Part shown: piece by piece, positions 53,349-62,551 of the stretch
Position numbering within the stretch: position 1 is the stretch's first letter
Layout: each line of letters opens with the position of its first letter
Assembly: GCA_020250445.1 (NCBI GenBank)
Contig: JADCEF010000035.1
Location: 1-64,000 of the forward strand
Length of the DNA: 64,000 nucleotides
Reading direction: 5' to 3'
Source: Rhodobacter sp.
Lineage (GTDB): Bacteria > Pseudomonadota > Alphaproteobacteria > Rhodobacterales > Rhodobacteraceae
The notes under the pieces: generated by a model
What the model saw: the letters and a program-made list of their open reading frames with translations, nothing else
Databases searched by the model: none
Told to the model about the DNA's origin: nothing
Position numbers and translations under genes: made by a program

Positions 53349-54485
53349 ATGGCGGATCGCAGCTTTCTAGACTGGCCCTTTTTCGAGGCGCAGCACCGCG
53401 AACTGGCGCTGGCGCTGGACGCCTGGTGCGCCGCGAACCTGCCGGTCGATCATTCCGATGTCGATGGCGCCTGCAGATCGCTGGTCGCGCTGCTGGGGCG
53501 GGATGGCTGGCTGCGCCAGACCGGCGCGGGCCAGGGGGAAAGGCTGGACCTGCGCAGCCTGTGCCTGACCCGCGAAACGCTGGCGCGCCATGATGGCCTG
53601 GCCGATTTCGCCTTTGCCATGCAGGGTCTGGGCATGGGGGCTGTCAGCCTGTTTGGCACGCCGGATCAGCGCCGCTGGCTGGACCGGACCCGCAGCGGCA
53701 CCGCCCTGTCAGGCTTTGCGCTGACCGAACCTGCGTCCGGGTCGGATGTGGCCGGCACGGCCACGACGGCGGTGCGGGGGCAGGGCGGCTGGGTGCTGAA
53801 CGGCGAGAAGACCTATATCTCCAACGGCGGGATCGCCGATGTCTATGTGATCATCGCGCGCACCGGAGAGGGACCTGGCACCAGGGGGCTGTCGGCCTTT
53901 CTCCTGCCCGCCGATACGCCCGGGCTGCGGGTGGCCGAACGCATCGGCGTCATGGCGCCGCATCCGCTGGCGCGGCTGGTGCTGACCGACTGCCTGCTGC
54001 CCGAGACGGCCCTGATCGGCGCGCCCGGCGCGGGCTTTCGCATTGCGATGTCCGTGCTGGACGTCTTCCGCCCCACGGTCGGGGCGGCGGCGCTGGGGTT
54101 CGCGCGCCGCGCCTTTGACGAGGCGCTGGCGCGCGTGCAATCGCGCCGGATCGGCGGCCAGCCGCTGGCGGCGCTGCAGATGGTTCAGGGCCATATCGCC
54201 GACATGGCGCTGGATATCGATGCCGCCGCCCTGCTGGTTTACCGGGCCGCCTGGGCCAGGGACAGCGGCGCGCCGCGCATCAGCCGCGAGGCCGCGATGG
54301 CCAAGCTGGCGGCCACCGAAGCCGCGCAGCGGGTTATCGACACCGCGCTGCAGCTGCATGGCGGCGATGGCGTGCGCAGCGGGTTCGCGGTGGAAAGCCT
54401 GTATCGCGAAATCCGGGCGCTGCGCATCTATGAAGGGGCCAGCGACGTCCAAAAGCTGATCATCGCCAGATCGGTTCTGACATGA
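53349..54485 (+). CDS. Acyl-CoA dehydrogenase
   Basis: This 378-residue FAD enzyme has the flavin-site block [20 protein letters not shown] near residue 125, [26 protein letters not shown] and [11 protein letters not shown], where the Glu is the usual catalytic base position. It would introduce a double bond into a cyclic or ring-opened acyl-CoA. It overlaps the thioesterase gene by four bases. It is close in length to other members and shows no missing motifs. Confidence 0.9.
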   Translation: MADRSFLDWPFFEAQHRELALALDAWCAANLPVDHSDVDGACRSLVALLGRDGWLRQTGAGQGERLDLRSLCLTRETLARHDGLADFAFAMQGLGMGAVSLFGTPDQRRWLDRTRSGTALSGFALTEPASGSDVAGTATTAVRGQGGWVLNGEKTYISNGGIADVYVIIARTGEGPGTRGLSAFLLPADTPGLRVAERIGVMAPHPLARLVLTDCLLPETALIGAPGAGFRIAMSVLDVFRPTVGAAALGFARRAFDEALARVQSRRIGGQPLAALQMVQGHIADMALDIDAAALLVYRAAWARDSGAPRISREAAMAKLAATEAAQRVIDTALQLHGGDGVRSGFAVESLYREIRALRIYEGASDVQKLIIARSVLT

Positions 54486-54892
54486 GCTACACGCGCTGCA
54501 TCCCCGTCGAATTCAACCACTGCGATCCGGCCGGCATCGTCTTTTACCCCCGCTACTTCGAGATGACGAATTCGGTGGTCGAAAACTTCTTCGCTGCCGA
54601 AGTGGGCTATTCCTTTGCCCGGATGATGGCCGAAGGCCAGGGGGTTCCGGCCGCGCGGCTGGAAACGGATTTTCACGCCCCGTCCCGCCTGGGCGACCGG
54701 CTGGAGTTCACGCTGGCCGTCACGCGCATCGGCGGTGCCTCTGTCGGCCTGACGCTGACAGCGCGCTGCGCGCAGGAATTGCGGATCACGGCGCATCTGA
54801 CGCTGGTCTGGGTCGAGGCGGGGCGGCCCGCCGCCTGGCCGGAGGCCCTGCGCAGCCGCCTTGCCGCCCATCTGGAAGGGGTCGCCCGATGA
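54482..54892 (+). CDS. 4-hydroxybenzoyl-CoA thioesterase family (hotdog) protein
   Basis: This 136-residue hotdog-fold thioesterase has [19 protein letters not shown] at residues 8-26 with the catalytic Asp in the CDPAG segment, and NSVVENFF in the long helix. It may recycle CoA from stalled aromatic or alicyclic thioesters, releasing anthranilate or a dead-end acid. Genes overlap by four bases on both sides. Confidence 0.87.
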   Translation: MSYTRCIPVEFNHCDPAGIVFYPRYFEMTNSVVENFFAAEVGYSFARMMAEGQGVPAARLETDFHAPSRLGDRLEFTLAVTRIGGASVGLTLTARCAQELRITAHLTLVWVEAGRPAAWPEALRSRLAAHLEGVAR

Positions 54893-55314
54893 CATCGCCG
54901 CATGAGTTTCTGCACCCCAAATCCTGGAAACCCGCCCAGGGCTATTCCAGCGGCATCGCCGCCGAAGGCCGGATGATCTTCACCGGCGGAATGGTCGGCT
55001 GGACCGCCGATCAGCAGTTTGACAGCGATGACTTTGTCGATCAGGTCCGTCAGGCGCTGCGCAACATCGTCGCCGTCCTGGCAGAAGGCGGGGCGGGGCC
55101 GGAACATATCGTGCGCCTGACCTGGTATGTCACCGACAGGCAGGATTACCTGTCGCGGCTGAAGGAGCTTGGCCGCGCCTACCGCGAGGTGCTGGGGCGC
55201 CATTATCCGGCGATGGCCCTGGTGCAGGTCGTGGCCCTGGTCGAAGACCGCGCCAAGGTGGAAATCGAGGCGACGGCGGTGATCCCGCACGCGGGCAAAG
55301 CGGGCAAAGACTGA
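54889..55314 (+). CDS. RidA (YjgF/YER057c/UK114) family protein
   Basis: This 141-residue RidA-family protein has AEGRMIFTGGMVGW near residue 25, then VRLTWYVTDRQDY with the conserved Arg, and PAMALVQVVALVEDRAKVEIEATAV. RidA proteins hydrolyse enamines and imines to ketones and ammonia. The product of 2-aminobenzoyl-CoA monooxygenase/reductase is a cyclic enamine, so this protein is a natural candidate for the deamination step. It is coupled to the thioesterase gene and followed 17 bp later by the ligase gene. Confidence 0.87.
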   Translation: MTSPHEFLHPKSWKPAQGYSSGIAAEGRMIFTGGMVGWTADQQFDSDDFVDQVRQALRNIVAVLAEGGAGPEHIVRLTWYVTDRQDYLSRLKELGRAYREVLGRHYPAMALVQVVALVEDRAKVEIEATAVIPHAGKAGKD

Positions 55315-55331
55315 ACGGGGGAAAGCGCATC

Positions 55332-56957
55332 ATGCACCGGCTTGGACCCACGGGACATATCGATGGTTTCGCCCGCGCCGCCCTGCCGCCGCCCGAAGCG
55401 TGGCCGGACCTGCCGCAGGCGGGCTTTGACTATCCCGAATGGCTGAATGCCGCGGTGGAACTGACCGACCGGATGGTCGAGCGCGGCTTTGGCGCGCATA
55501 CCGCGCTGATCGGCAACGGGCGGCAGCGCACCTACCGGGAACTGGCGGAGTGGTCCAGCCGCATCGCCCACGCCCTGGTCGAGGATTACGGCGTCAGGCC
55601 GGGCAACCGCGTGCTGATCCGGTCGGCCAACAATCCGGCGATGGTCGCCTGCTGGCTGGCCGCGACCAAGGCCGGGGCGGTTGTGGTCAATACCATGCCG
55701 ATGCTGCGCGCGGGAGAATTGGGCAAGATCATCGACAAGGCGCAGATTAGCCTTGCCCTGTGCGACACGCGTCTGATGGAAGACCTGGTTGCCTGTGCCG
55801 GGAACTCGGCCTGGCTGAAACGGGTCGTCGGTTTTGACGGCACCGCCAACCATGATGCCGAACTTGACCGGGTGGCCCTGTCCAAGCCGGTCCGCTTTAC
55901 CCCGCCGCCCACGGGCCGCGACGATGTGGCGCTCTTGGGCTTTACCAGCGGCACCACCGGAGAGCCGAAGGCCACGATGCATTTCCACCGCGATCTGCTG
56001 ATCATCGCGGACGGCTACGCCAAAGAGGTGCTGCAGGTTACGCCGGGGGATGTCTTTGTCGGCTCGCCGCCGCTGGCCTTCACCTTCGGCCTGGGCGGGC
56101 TTGCGATCTTTCCGCTGCGCTTTGGCGCCTCGGCGGTGCTGCTGGAACAGGCGACACCGCCCGAGATGATCGGGATCATCGAACGCCACCGCGCCACGGT
56201 CTGTTTCACCGCCCCCACCGCCTACCGCGTCATGCTGAAAGCGATGGCGGACGGGGCAGACCTGTCGTCGCTGCGCGCCGCCGTCAGCGCGGGCGAAACC
56301 CTGCCCGCACCGGTCTATGACGAGTGGATCAGGCGCACCGGCAAGCCCATTCTGGACGGTATCGGTGCCACCGAGATGCTGCATATCTTCATTACCAACC
56401 GTTTTGACGATCACCGCCCCGCCTGTACGGGGCGGCCCGTCACAGGGTACGAGGCGAAGATCGTCGATGACGCGGGCAATGACCTGCCGCGCGGCGATGT
56501 CGGGCGTCTGGCCGTCCGCGGCCCGACCGGCTGCCGCTATCTGGCCGACAGCCGCCAGAAGGCCTACGTGCAGAACGGCTGGAACCTGACCGGCGACAGT
56601 TTCTGGCAGGACGCGGATGGCTGTTTCCACTTTGCCGCCCGCAGCGACGACATGATCATTTCCGCCGGTTACAATATCGCCGGACCCGAGGTCGAGGCGG
56701 CCCTTCTGGCGCATCCCGCTGTCCTAGAATGTGCGGTCATCGGGGCCGCAGACGGTGACCGCGGCCAGATCGTCGAGGCGCATGTGGTTCTGGTGCCGGG
56801 ACAGACCCCGGACGACGCCCTTGTGGCGCAGCTGCAGGCCCATGTGAAAGCGGTGATCGCCCCCTACAAGTATCCCCGCCGCATCCTGTTCAGTCCCGCG
56901 CTGCCCAAGACCCAGACCGGCAAGATCCAAAGGTTCCGCCTGCGCCGGCCCGGGTGA
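55332..56957 (+). CDS. 2-aminobenzoate-CoA ligase-like (benzoate-CoA ligase family)
   Basis: This 541-residue AMP-forming acyl-CoA ligase has P-loop LLGFTSGTTGEPKATMHFHR near residue 200, DGIGATEMLHIF, TGDSFWQDADGCFHFAARSDDMII, and the adenylation Lys in PKTQTGKIQRF. Benzoate-CoA ligase family members activate benzoate, 2-aminobenzoate and similar aryl acids. Position at the end of the abm-like operon supports 2-aminobenzoate (anthranilate). This would be the entry point for free anthranilate, parallel to the proposed isatinate route. Confidence 0.87.
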   Translation: MHRLGPTGHIDGFARAALPPPEAWPDLPQAGFDYPEWLNAAVELTDRMVERGFGAHTALIGNGRQRTYRELAEWSSRIAHALVEDYGVRPGNRVLIRSANNPAMVACWLAATKAGAVVVNTMPMLRAGELGKIIDKAQISLALCDTRLMEDLVACAGNSAWLKRVVGFDGTANHDAELDRVALSKPVRFTPPPTGRDDVALLGFTSGTTGEPKATMHFHRDLLIIADGYAKEVLQVTPGDVFVGSPPLAFTFGLGGLAIFPLRFGASAVLLEQATPPEMIGIIERHRATVCFTAPTAYRVMLKAMADGADLSSLRAAVSAGETLPAPVYDEWIRRTGKPILDGIGATEMLHIFITNRFDDHRPACTGRPVTGYEAKIVDDAGNDLPRGDVGRLAVRGPTGCRYLADSRQKAYVQNGWNLTGDSFWQDADGCFHFAARSDDMIISAGYNIAGPEVEAALLAHPAVLECAVIGAADGDRGQIVEAHVVLVPGQTPDDALVAQLQAHVKAVIAPYKYPRRILFSPALPKTQTGKIQRFRLRRPG

Positions 56958-57050
56958 TCTGCCCGGTCTGCCCGACCATCCGATTGCCCGCCGCCGCGCT
57001 TTCGGCAAAACTGCGCAAGCTGCGTCCGCTTACACCTTGCCGAGGGAATC

Positions 57051-59678
57051 ATGCCTTTATCCGACAGGGCCGCCGGCATCTGGCAAACAGTGCGTGCGGT
57101 TTTTCCCTATGCCCTGGCGATGGCCTTGTTTGCCTTGGGTCTTTATGCGGTCCTGAACCTTCTGGCCGAAGTGAAGCTGGCGGATGTGATTGCCCAGGTG
57201 CGCAGCACGCCCGTCCTGACCCTGGTGCTGGCACAACTCTCGGCGCTGGCGGGATATCTGTTTCTGGTCGGCTATGACTGGTCGGGGCTGCGCTATATCG
57301 GCAAGCCGCTGCCGCTGCCGGTGACCCTGACGGGCGGGCTGATGGCCTATGCCTTTGGCAACACGATCGGGCTGAGCGTCGTGTCAGGCGGCGCGGTGCG
57401 CTACCGGATCTATTCGGGGCAGGGGCTGGATGCCTTTGACGTGGCGGCGGTGTCCACCTTTGTCTCTGTTTCCTATGGCATTGCGGCCACGGTCGTGGGG
57501 CTTGGCGCCCTGGCCCTCTATCCCGATCTTCTGGGGTCGCTTGCGCCTTTTCCCGCGTCCCAGATGCGCTGGCTGGCGATCGGTCTGATCCTTGCCATGA
57601 CCCTGCCGCTGGTGGTGGCCGGGGCATACAACATCAGCCTGCGTCTTGGGCGCTTTACCTTGCGCGCGCCGTCGCTGCCCGTTCTGCTGGGACAGGCGCT
57701 GTTCAGTCTGGGCGACATCACCTGTGCGGCGATGACGCTGTATCTTCTGTTGCCTGCGGGCGACATCGGATTCAGTGCCTTTGTGGGCATTTTCGCCACC
57801 GCAACCATGGCCGGCGTCATCAGCCATGTCCCGGGCGGCGTGGGGGTGTTCGAGACGGTCGTGCTGGCGGCGCTGCCCGACACCGTCCCCATCGAAACGG
57901 CCGCAGCCGCCCTGCTGATGTTCCGGATCATCTATTTCATCGTGCCCTTCCTTATGGCCCTTGTGGTTCTTGCGCTTTACGAGGCGCTGGTGGTGGTGCG
58001 CAGGGCCACCGGCCGACAGCCCCTGTTCCGTCTGGGACGGCGCATGGCGGCCATGGCCCCGACCCTGGGGGCGATCAGCCCGATGGCACCGGTGGTGCTT
58101 TCGGTCATGATCTTCGGCGCTGGATTGTGGATGTCCTTTGCGGCGCTGATCCCGTCCACCACCGAAGCGGGCGCGGCACTGGAACGCGTGTTTCCGCTGG
58201 TGCTGCTGGAAGGCGGGGCGCTGATGTCCAGCATCCTTGGTGCCGTTCTGATCGTGCTGGCGCTGGGCGTGGCGCGCCGCAGCCTTGGGGCCTACTGGCT
58301 GACGCTGGGCGCGATGGCGGTGGGCATCGTCGTGGCCATGATCCATGCCTTCGACATCGAAAGCGTGATCACTCTGGGCATCGGCATGCTGATCCTGCTG
58401 CCGTTCCGGCGCGAATTCCACCGCCGCACCGGTCTGGTTCACGGCGCGCTGTCCCCGGTCTGGTTTGTTCTGGTGTTCGGACTGATTCTGTCGGTCGGGT
58501 TCGTTCTGGTCTTTGCGCATAAGGGCACGCCCTATTCGTCCGAACTGTGGTGGCAATTTGCCGCTGATCAGCAGGTCCCCCGCGCTTTGCGCGCCGGCCT
58601 TCTGCTTGCCCTGCTGGTGGCTGTGGCCGCACTGACCCTGTTGCTGCGGGTCCCGCGCCTGCATCCCGTCCCGCCGACGGATGCCGAACTGGCCCAGGCC
58701 GCGCGTATTGTGGCGTCACAGGCCAATCCCGACGCGGCCCTGGCGCTGACGGGAGACAAGTCGCTGCTGTTTTCCGACGACGGGCGCAGCTTCATCATGT
58801 ACGGCGTGCATGGCCGGTCGTGGATTGCGCTTGGCGGGCCGGTCGGCCCCCCCGAAACCGGCCCGGAACTGGGCTGGGCCTTTTGTGATGCCGCGCGGCG
58901 CGCCGGTGCGCGCCCGGTCTTCTACCAGGTGGGCGAAGACGATCTGCCGCTGATGCTCGATCTGGGGCTCAGCCTGCACAAGCTTGGCGAACGCGGGGTG
59001 GTTGATCTGCGCACCTTTTCGCTGGAAGGGGCGGCGCGCAAGAAGCTGCGCGCCGCCCATGCCAGGGCCGGGCGCGATGGTCTGACGCTGGACATTGTCC
59101 AGCCACCGCATGAACCCGCCCTGATTACCGAGCTTCGCCAGATTTCTGATGAATGGCTGGCGGCCAAGAAGACGCGCGAAAAGCGTTTTTCAGTGGGTCG
59201 ATTCGATCCGGGCTGGATGCAACGCTGGCCCGTTGCGCTGGTCCGGCATCGGGGCAGAATCGTCGGATTTGCAAATCTCGTGCGGAGCGGATGCCAGGAT
59301 GAAGTGACGGTCGATCTGATGCGCCACCGGTCCGATGTGCCCTCCGGTGTCATGGATTTCCTGTTCACCGACCTGATGCTGCAGATGAAGGCGCAGGGGA
59401 TCGGGCGCTTTTCGATGGGTATGGCACCCCTGTCCGGCCTTGACTCGCGCAAGGGTGTGCGGCTTTGGAACCGGTTCGGTGCGGCCATCTTCCAGCACGG
59501 CGGCCATTTCTACAATTTTTCCGGACTGCGCGCCTTCAAGGCAAAGTTCGATCCGCATTGGGAGCCGCGCTATCTGGCCGTGCCTTCGTCCCGCCCGCCA
59601 CTGGTGCCGCTGGCGGATGCCGCATTGCTGATCGCCGGCGGGACGCGGGGCGTGGTTCCTGCCCAGGGCCATGCCTGA
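57051..59678 (+). CDS. mprF: MprF-like bifunctional aminoacyl-phosphatidylglycerol synthase/flippase
   Basis: This 875-residue protein has an N-terminal half of many hydrophobic helices (flippase part, to about residue 540). It includes SGGAVRYRIYSGQGLDAFDV and SHVPGGVGVFETV. A cytoplasmic C-terminal DUF2156 synthase domain (about 560-850) follows, with SLLFSDDGRSFIMYGVHGRSWIALGGPVGP and LMRHRSDVPSGVMDFLF. MprF transfers lysine or alanine from aminoacyl-tRNA to phosphatidylglycerol and flips the product, reducing surface charge and giving resistance to cationic peptides. It is 93 bp after the ligase gene but unrelated to it. The amino acid used cannot be read from the sequence. Confidence 0.9.
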   Translation: MPLSDRAAGIWQTVRAVFPYALAMALFALGLYAVLNLLAEVKLADVIAQVRSTPVLTLVLAQLSALAGYLFLVGYDWSGLRYIGKPLPLPVTLTGGLMAYAFGNTIGLSVVSGGAVRYRIYSGQGLDAFDVAAVSTFVSVSYGIAATVVGLGALALYPDLLGSLAPFPASQMRWLAIGLILAMTLPLVVAGAYNISLRLGRFTLRAPSLPVLLGQALFSLGDITCAAMTLYLLLPAGDIGFSAFVGIFATATMAGVISHVPGGVGVFETVVLAALPDTVPIETAAAALLMFRIIYFIVPFLMALVVLALYEALVVVRRATGRQPLFRLGRRMAAMAPTLGAISPMAPVVLSVMIFGAGLWMSFAALIPSTTEAGAALERVFPLVLLEGGALMSSILGAVLIVLALGVARRSLGAYWLTLGAMAVGIVVAMIHAFDIESVITLGIGMLILLPFRREFHRRTGLVHGALSPVWFVLVFGLILSVGFVLVFAHKGTPYSSELWWQFAADQQVPRALRAGLLLALLVAVAALTLLLRVPRLHPVPPTDAELAQAARIVASQANPDAALALTGDKSLLFSDDGRSFIMYGVHGRSWIALGGPVGPPETGPELGWAFCDAARRAGARPVFYQVGEDDLPLMLDLGLSLHKLGERGVVDLRTFSLEGAARKKLRAAHARAGRDGLTLDIVQPPHEPALITELRQISDEWLAAKKTREKRFSVGRFDPGWMQRWPVALVRHRGRIVGFANLVRSGCQDEVTVDLMRHRSDVPSGVMDFLFTDLMLQMKAQGIGRFSMGMAPLSGLDSRKGVRLWNRFGAAIFQHGGHFYNFSGLRAFKAKFDPHWEPRYLAVPSSRPPLVPLADAALLIAGGTRGVVPAQGHA

Positions 59679-59679
59679 C

Positions 59680-59716
59680 CTGAAACAAATGAATGCCACG
59701 GCTCTGTCTGTTTCAG
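59680..59716. terminator. Inverted repeat between convergent genes
   Basis: CTGAAACA at 59680-59687 pairs with TGTTTCAG at 59709-59716 around a 21-nt loop. It begins one base after the mprF-like stop codon and lies 18 bp from the end of the convergent aminotransferase gene. The long loop makes a standard intrinsic terminator less certain. Confidence 0.35.
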
Positions 59717-59734
59717 ACCGGTGGCGTGCCGCCC

Positions 59735-60859
59735 TCAGTCCCAGGCGGCCAGCAGATGCGCCATGCGGGAAAGACCTGTCTCAAGGTCAACCTCTTCGCC
59801 CCCGCCCACCCCAAGACGGATATGCGCGGGCCGGTCGTAGACGGTGCCGGGCAGCAGGAAGGTGCGATAGGGCGGGGCCAGCAGGCGGCGCGCGAATTCT
59901 GCGGCACCGATGCCATCCGCCAGCCGCGCCAGCCCGATCAGACCGGCCTGCGGGCGTGTCCAGCTCAGCTTCGGCTGGCTGGCCACAAACGCATCGAGCC
60001 GGTCCAGATTGGCCCGCCCTTCGCGGCGCGCATGGTCAAGCGCCGGGCCAAGCCGGTCAGGACGCAGTGCAAGTTCTGCGATAACTTCGCCCAGGATATT
60101 CATGATCTCGCTGGAGTTTTCGCGCAAGACCATCGCGTCCCCGATCAGGCCGGGATCGCGGCAGATCATCCATCCTGTCCGCAGCCCCTGCAGCCCCAGC
60201 GCCTTCGAGACGCTGCCCGTGCTGATGCCCCGCCCGTATATCCCCGCAATCGAGGGTGCGCGCGCCCCGTCCCATTCCAGACCGGCATAGACCTCGTCCA
60301 CCAGCAGCCAGGCCCCCACCCGCGCCGCGATTGCCGCAATCTGCGCCAGCTCCTGTGCGGTCAGGACCTGCCCGGTCGGGTTGTTGGGGTTTGACAGGAA
60401 GATCAGCCGCGTGCGGTCTGTCACGGCCGCGTCCAACGCATCCAGCGGCAGACGCCAGCCCTGATCCTCGCGCCGTTCGACCAGGCGCAGGTCTGCCCCG
60501 ATTGCCTGCGCCAGCACCGCCGCCTGAGGCCAGCCGGGGGTTTCGGTGACAATCGCGTCCCCTGACCGGACCAGTTGGCGGATCGCCAGATAATTCGCCT
60601 CTGCCGTGCCTGCCGTGATCAGCACATCATCCGGCGTGCAGACCCCGTCCAGCCCCGCCTGCCGGATCACCGCCGCGCGCAGCGCGGGCAGGCCCCGGAA
60701 CGACTGCCGGTTCCAGTCCAGCGGCAGGTCCGGGTCCAGCTCTGCCAGGAAGTCGCCCAGGCGCGGCGCGCGCGACAGCGAAAATCCGACGATCGCCTCG
60801 GGTTGTGCATCGGTGGTGTCGAGCAGATACTGGAACAGGGCGTGGATCTTGACCTTCAC
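59735..60859 (-). CDS. Class I/II PLP-dependent aminotransferase
   Basis: This 374-residue fold-type-I aminotransferase has FLSNPNNPTGQVL near residue 155, VDEVYAGLEWDG, and the Schiff-base Lys in STGSVSKALGLQGLRTGW near residue 215. The C-terminal Arg that binds the substrate carboxylate is in PAHIRLGVGG. It is separated by only 38 bp from the divergent lactonase-like gene, so the two may share control. The substrate amino acid is unknown. Confidence 0.87.
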   Translation of the reverse strand: MKVKIHALFQYLLDTTDAQPEAIVGFSLSRAPRLGDFLAELDPDLPLDWNRQSFRGLPALRAAVIRQAGLDGVCTPDDVLITAGTAEANYLAIRQLVRSGDAIVTETPGWPQAAVLAQAIGADLRLVERREDQGWRLPLDALDAAVTDRTRLIFLSNPNNPTGQVLTAQELAQIAAIAARVGAWLLVDEVYAGLEWDGARAPSIAGIYGRGISTGSVSKALGLQGLRTGWMICRDPGLIGDAMVLRENSSEIMNILGEVIAELALRPDRLGPALDHARREGRANLDRLDAFVASQPKLSWTRPQAGLIGLARLADGIGAAEFARRLLAPPYRTFLLPGTVYDRPAHIRLGVGGGEEVDLETGLSRMAHLLAAWD

Positions 60860-60897
60860 GGGGGAAGACTCCGGCAGGGGGCAGGGGCGGGGCAGGG

Positions 60898-61656
60898 ATG
60901 CGGGCGCAAGAGCTTATCAAGGGCAGACCGGCCAGTCTTGCCGTGCTGGATTACGGGCTGTTTCAGGTCCATGACAACGGTCGCATCATCGGCATCGTCG
61001 GCTTTCTGATCCGGACGGACCGGGATGAGACCATCCTGGTCGATACCGGCTTTCCCGAAGCCTATGCGCGCGATGCGGCCAAGGCCAGCGCCGCCGACGG
61101 ACTGGACCGGTTCGGCCGGGTGCTGACCCTGACCGAAACCCACCTTCCGCCCCACCAGCTTTCGCTGCTGGGCCTGACCCCGCAGGCCGTTGATCTGTTG
61201 ATCCTGACCCACAGCCACATCGACCATGTCGGCGGCATTGCCGGTTTTCCCCGCGCGCCGATCCTGCTTGCCAAGGCAGAGCGGGACGAACCGCGCCCGC
61301 TGTATTTCGGCAAGACCCGCCCGATGGACTGGCCCGACCGGCGCTATGTCACCGTCACCGAAGATGTCACCCTTGCACCGGGGCTGCGGCTGCTTGCGGT
61401 GCCGGGGCATGTGCCCGGCCAGCTTGCGCTTCTGGTTGACCTGCCTGAAACCGGCCCGGTGCTGATCACCGGCGATGCCATCTCGCGCCCGGCCGAGATC
61501 GGGGAAGGGTTCGACACCGCCCTTGACCCCGTCCTTGCCCGGCACAGCGCCGCCCGCCTTATGGCGCTGGCCGCGCAGACCGGGGCTTTCGTCATCTATG
61601 GACATGCGCCAGATCAGTGGCCACTGCTGAAAAAGGCCCCCCTGATCTACACCTGA
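60898..61656 (+). CDS. Metallo-beta-lactamase-fold hydrolase, N-acyl-homoserine-lactonase-like
   Basis: This 252-residue zinc hydrolase has the dinuclear metal motif LTHSHIDHVGG near residue 105, LAVPGHVPGQ, ITGDAIS and the last His in YGHAPDQW. Motif spacing and length match the AttM/AiiA lactonase group, which opens homoserine-lactone signals. Many members instead hydrolyse other lactones or esters. It has its own GGGGCAGGG leader and diverges from the aminotransferase gene. Confidence 0.83.
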   Translation: MRAQELIKGRPASLAVLDYGLFQVHDNGRIIGIVGFLIRTDRDETILVDTGFPEAYARDAAKASAADGLDRFGRVLTLTETHLPPHQLSLLGLTPQAVDLLILTHSHIDHVGGIAGFPRAPILLAKAERDEPRPLYFGKTRPMDWPDRRYVTVTEDVTLAPGLRLLAVPGHVPGQLALLVDLPETGPVLITGDAISRPAEIGEGFDTALDPVLARHSAARLMALAAQTGAFVIYGHAPDQWPLLKKAPLIYT

Positions 61657-61794
61657 CGCATGTCCTCGCCCATTCAGGCCACAGACCGAAGGCCCGAGGC
61701 AGGTCCGGCATTCCGCCCACCGACGCGGAGTGCAGACGGTACGGCACCTGTCCGCCCGCGCCGGGGCGGCCCTGCCGGGACTTTGCCCCGCGCG

Positions 61795-62541
61795 TCAGGC
61801 CAGCAAGACCCCGCCGTCCGCCACCACCGCCTGCCCGGTGACATAGCCCGACACAGCATCATCGCACAGCGCAAGCACCAGCTGCGCCGTCTCTGCATAG
61901 CCCCCTTCGCGCCCCATCGGCACCCGTGCACTGGCCAGCCGCGACCGTTCGGCCAGATCGGCCGCCGACATGGTCGCGCGGCGATCTGCCATCACCGCCT
62001 CCAGAAACCCCGGGCACAGCGCATTGGCGCGGATACCGTCGCGGGCGTGATCCAGAGCGATGGCGCGGGCAAGCTGGATGACCCCGGCCTTCGACACGGC
62101 ATAGGCGGCCTCCTGCGGTGTCGGCCTGATCCCGGCGATCGAGCCGGTGAACAAAAGGCAGCCCCGCCGCTGCGCGATCATTCCCGGCAGGACAGCCCGG
62201 GCGAACAGGAAAGCCGACGTCAGGTTGACCGACAGGATCGCCTGCCAGTCGGCCAGACTGGTGCCCGGCACGTCACCGGCCGACGCCGGGTCGATCCCGG
62301 CCGCATGAAACAGGATGTCCGGCGCGGCCAGCGCAAGGGCGGCCGCCGCCGTCGCAGGGTCTGCCGCATCGCCCTGCACGGCCCGCGCGCGCGAAAGCCC
62401 CGCCGCCACCCTTTCTGCCGCCGCACCGTCGCGGTCAACCAGCACAAGGTCAGCCCCTTCGCCGGCAAAGGCGCGCGCAGCGGCGGCCCCAAGGCCCGAT
62501 GCCCCGCCGACGATCAGAACCTTTTGGCCCGTGAACCGCAT
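61795..62541 (-). CDS. Short-chain dehydrogenase/reductase
   Basis: This 248-residue classical SDR has VGGASGLGAAAARAFAGEG, DILFHAAG in place of the usual NAG, and the catalytic Tyr/Lys in YAVSKAGV. It ends a minus-strand operon with an EthD-domain protein, another SDR and a flavoprotein that leaves the window, so it probably serves an alicyclic or aromatic catabolic route. Its product cannot be specified. Confidence 0.87.
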   Translation of the reverse strand: MRFTGQKVLIVGGASGLGAAAARAFAGEGADLVLVDRDGAAAERVAAGLSRARAVQGDAADPATAAAALALAAPDILFHAAGIDPASAGDVPGTSLADWQAILSVNLTSAFLFARAVLPGMIAQRRGCLLFTGSIAGIRPTPQEAAYAVSKAGVIQLARAIALDHARDGIRANALCPGFLEAVMADRRATMSAADLAERSRLASARVPMGREGGYAETAQLVLALCDDAVSGYVTGQAVVADGGVLLA

Positions 62542-62551
62542 ATGTCACACC

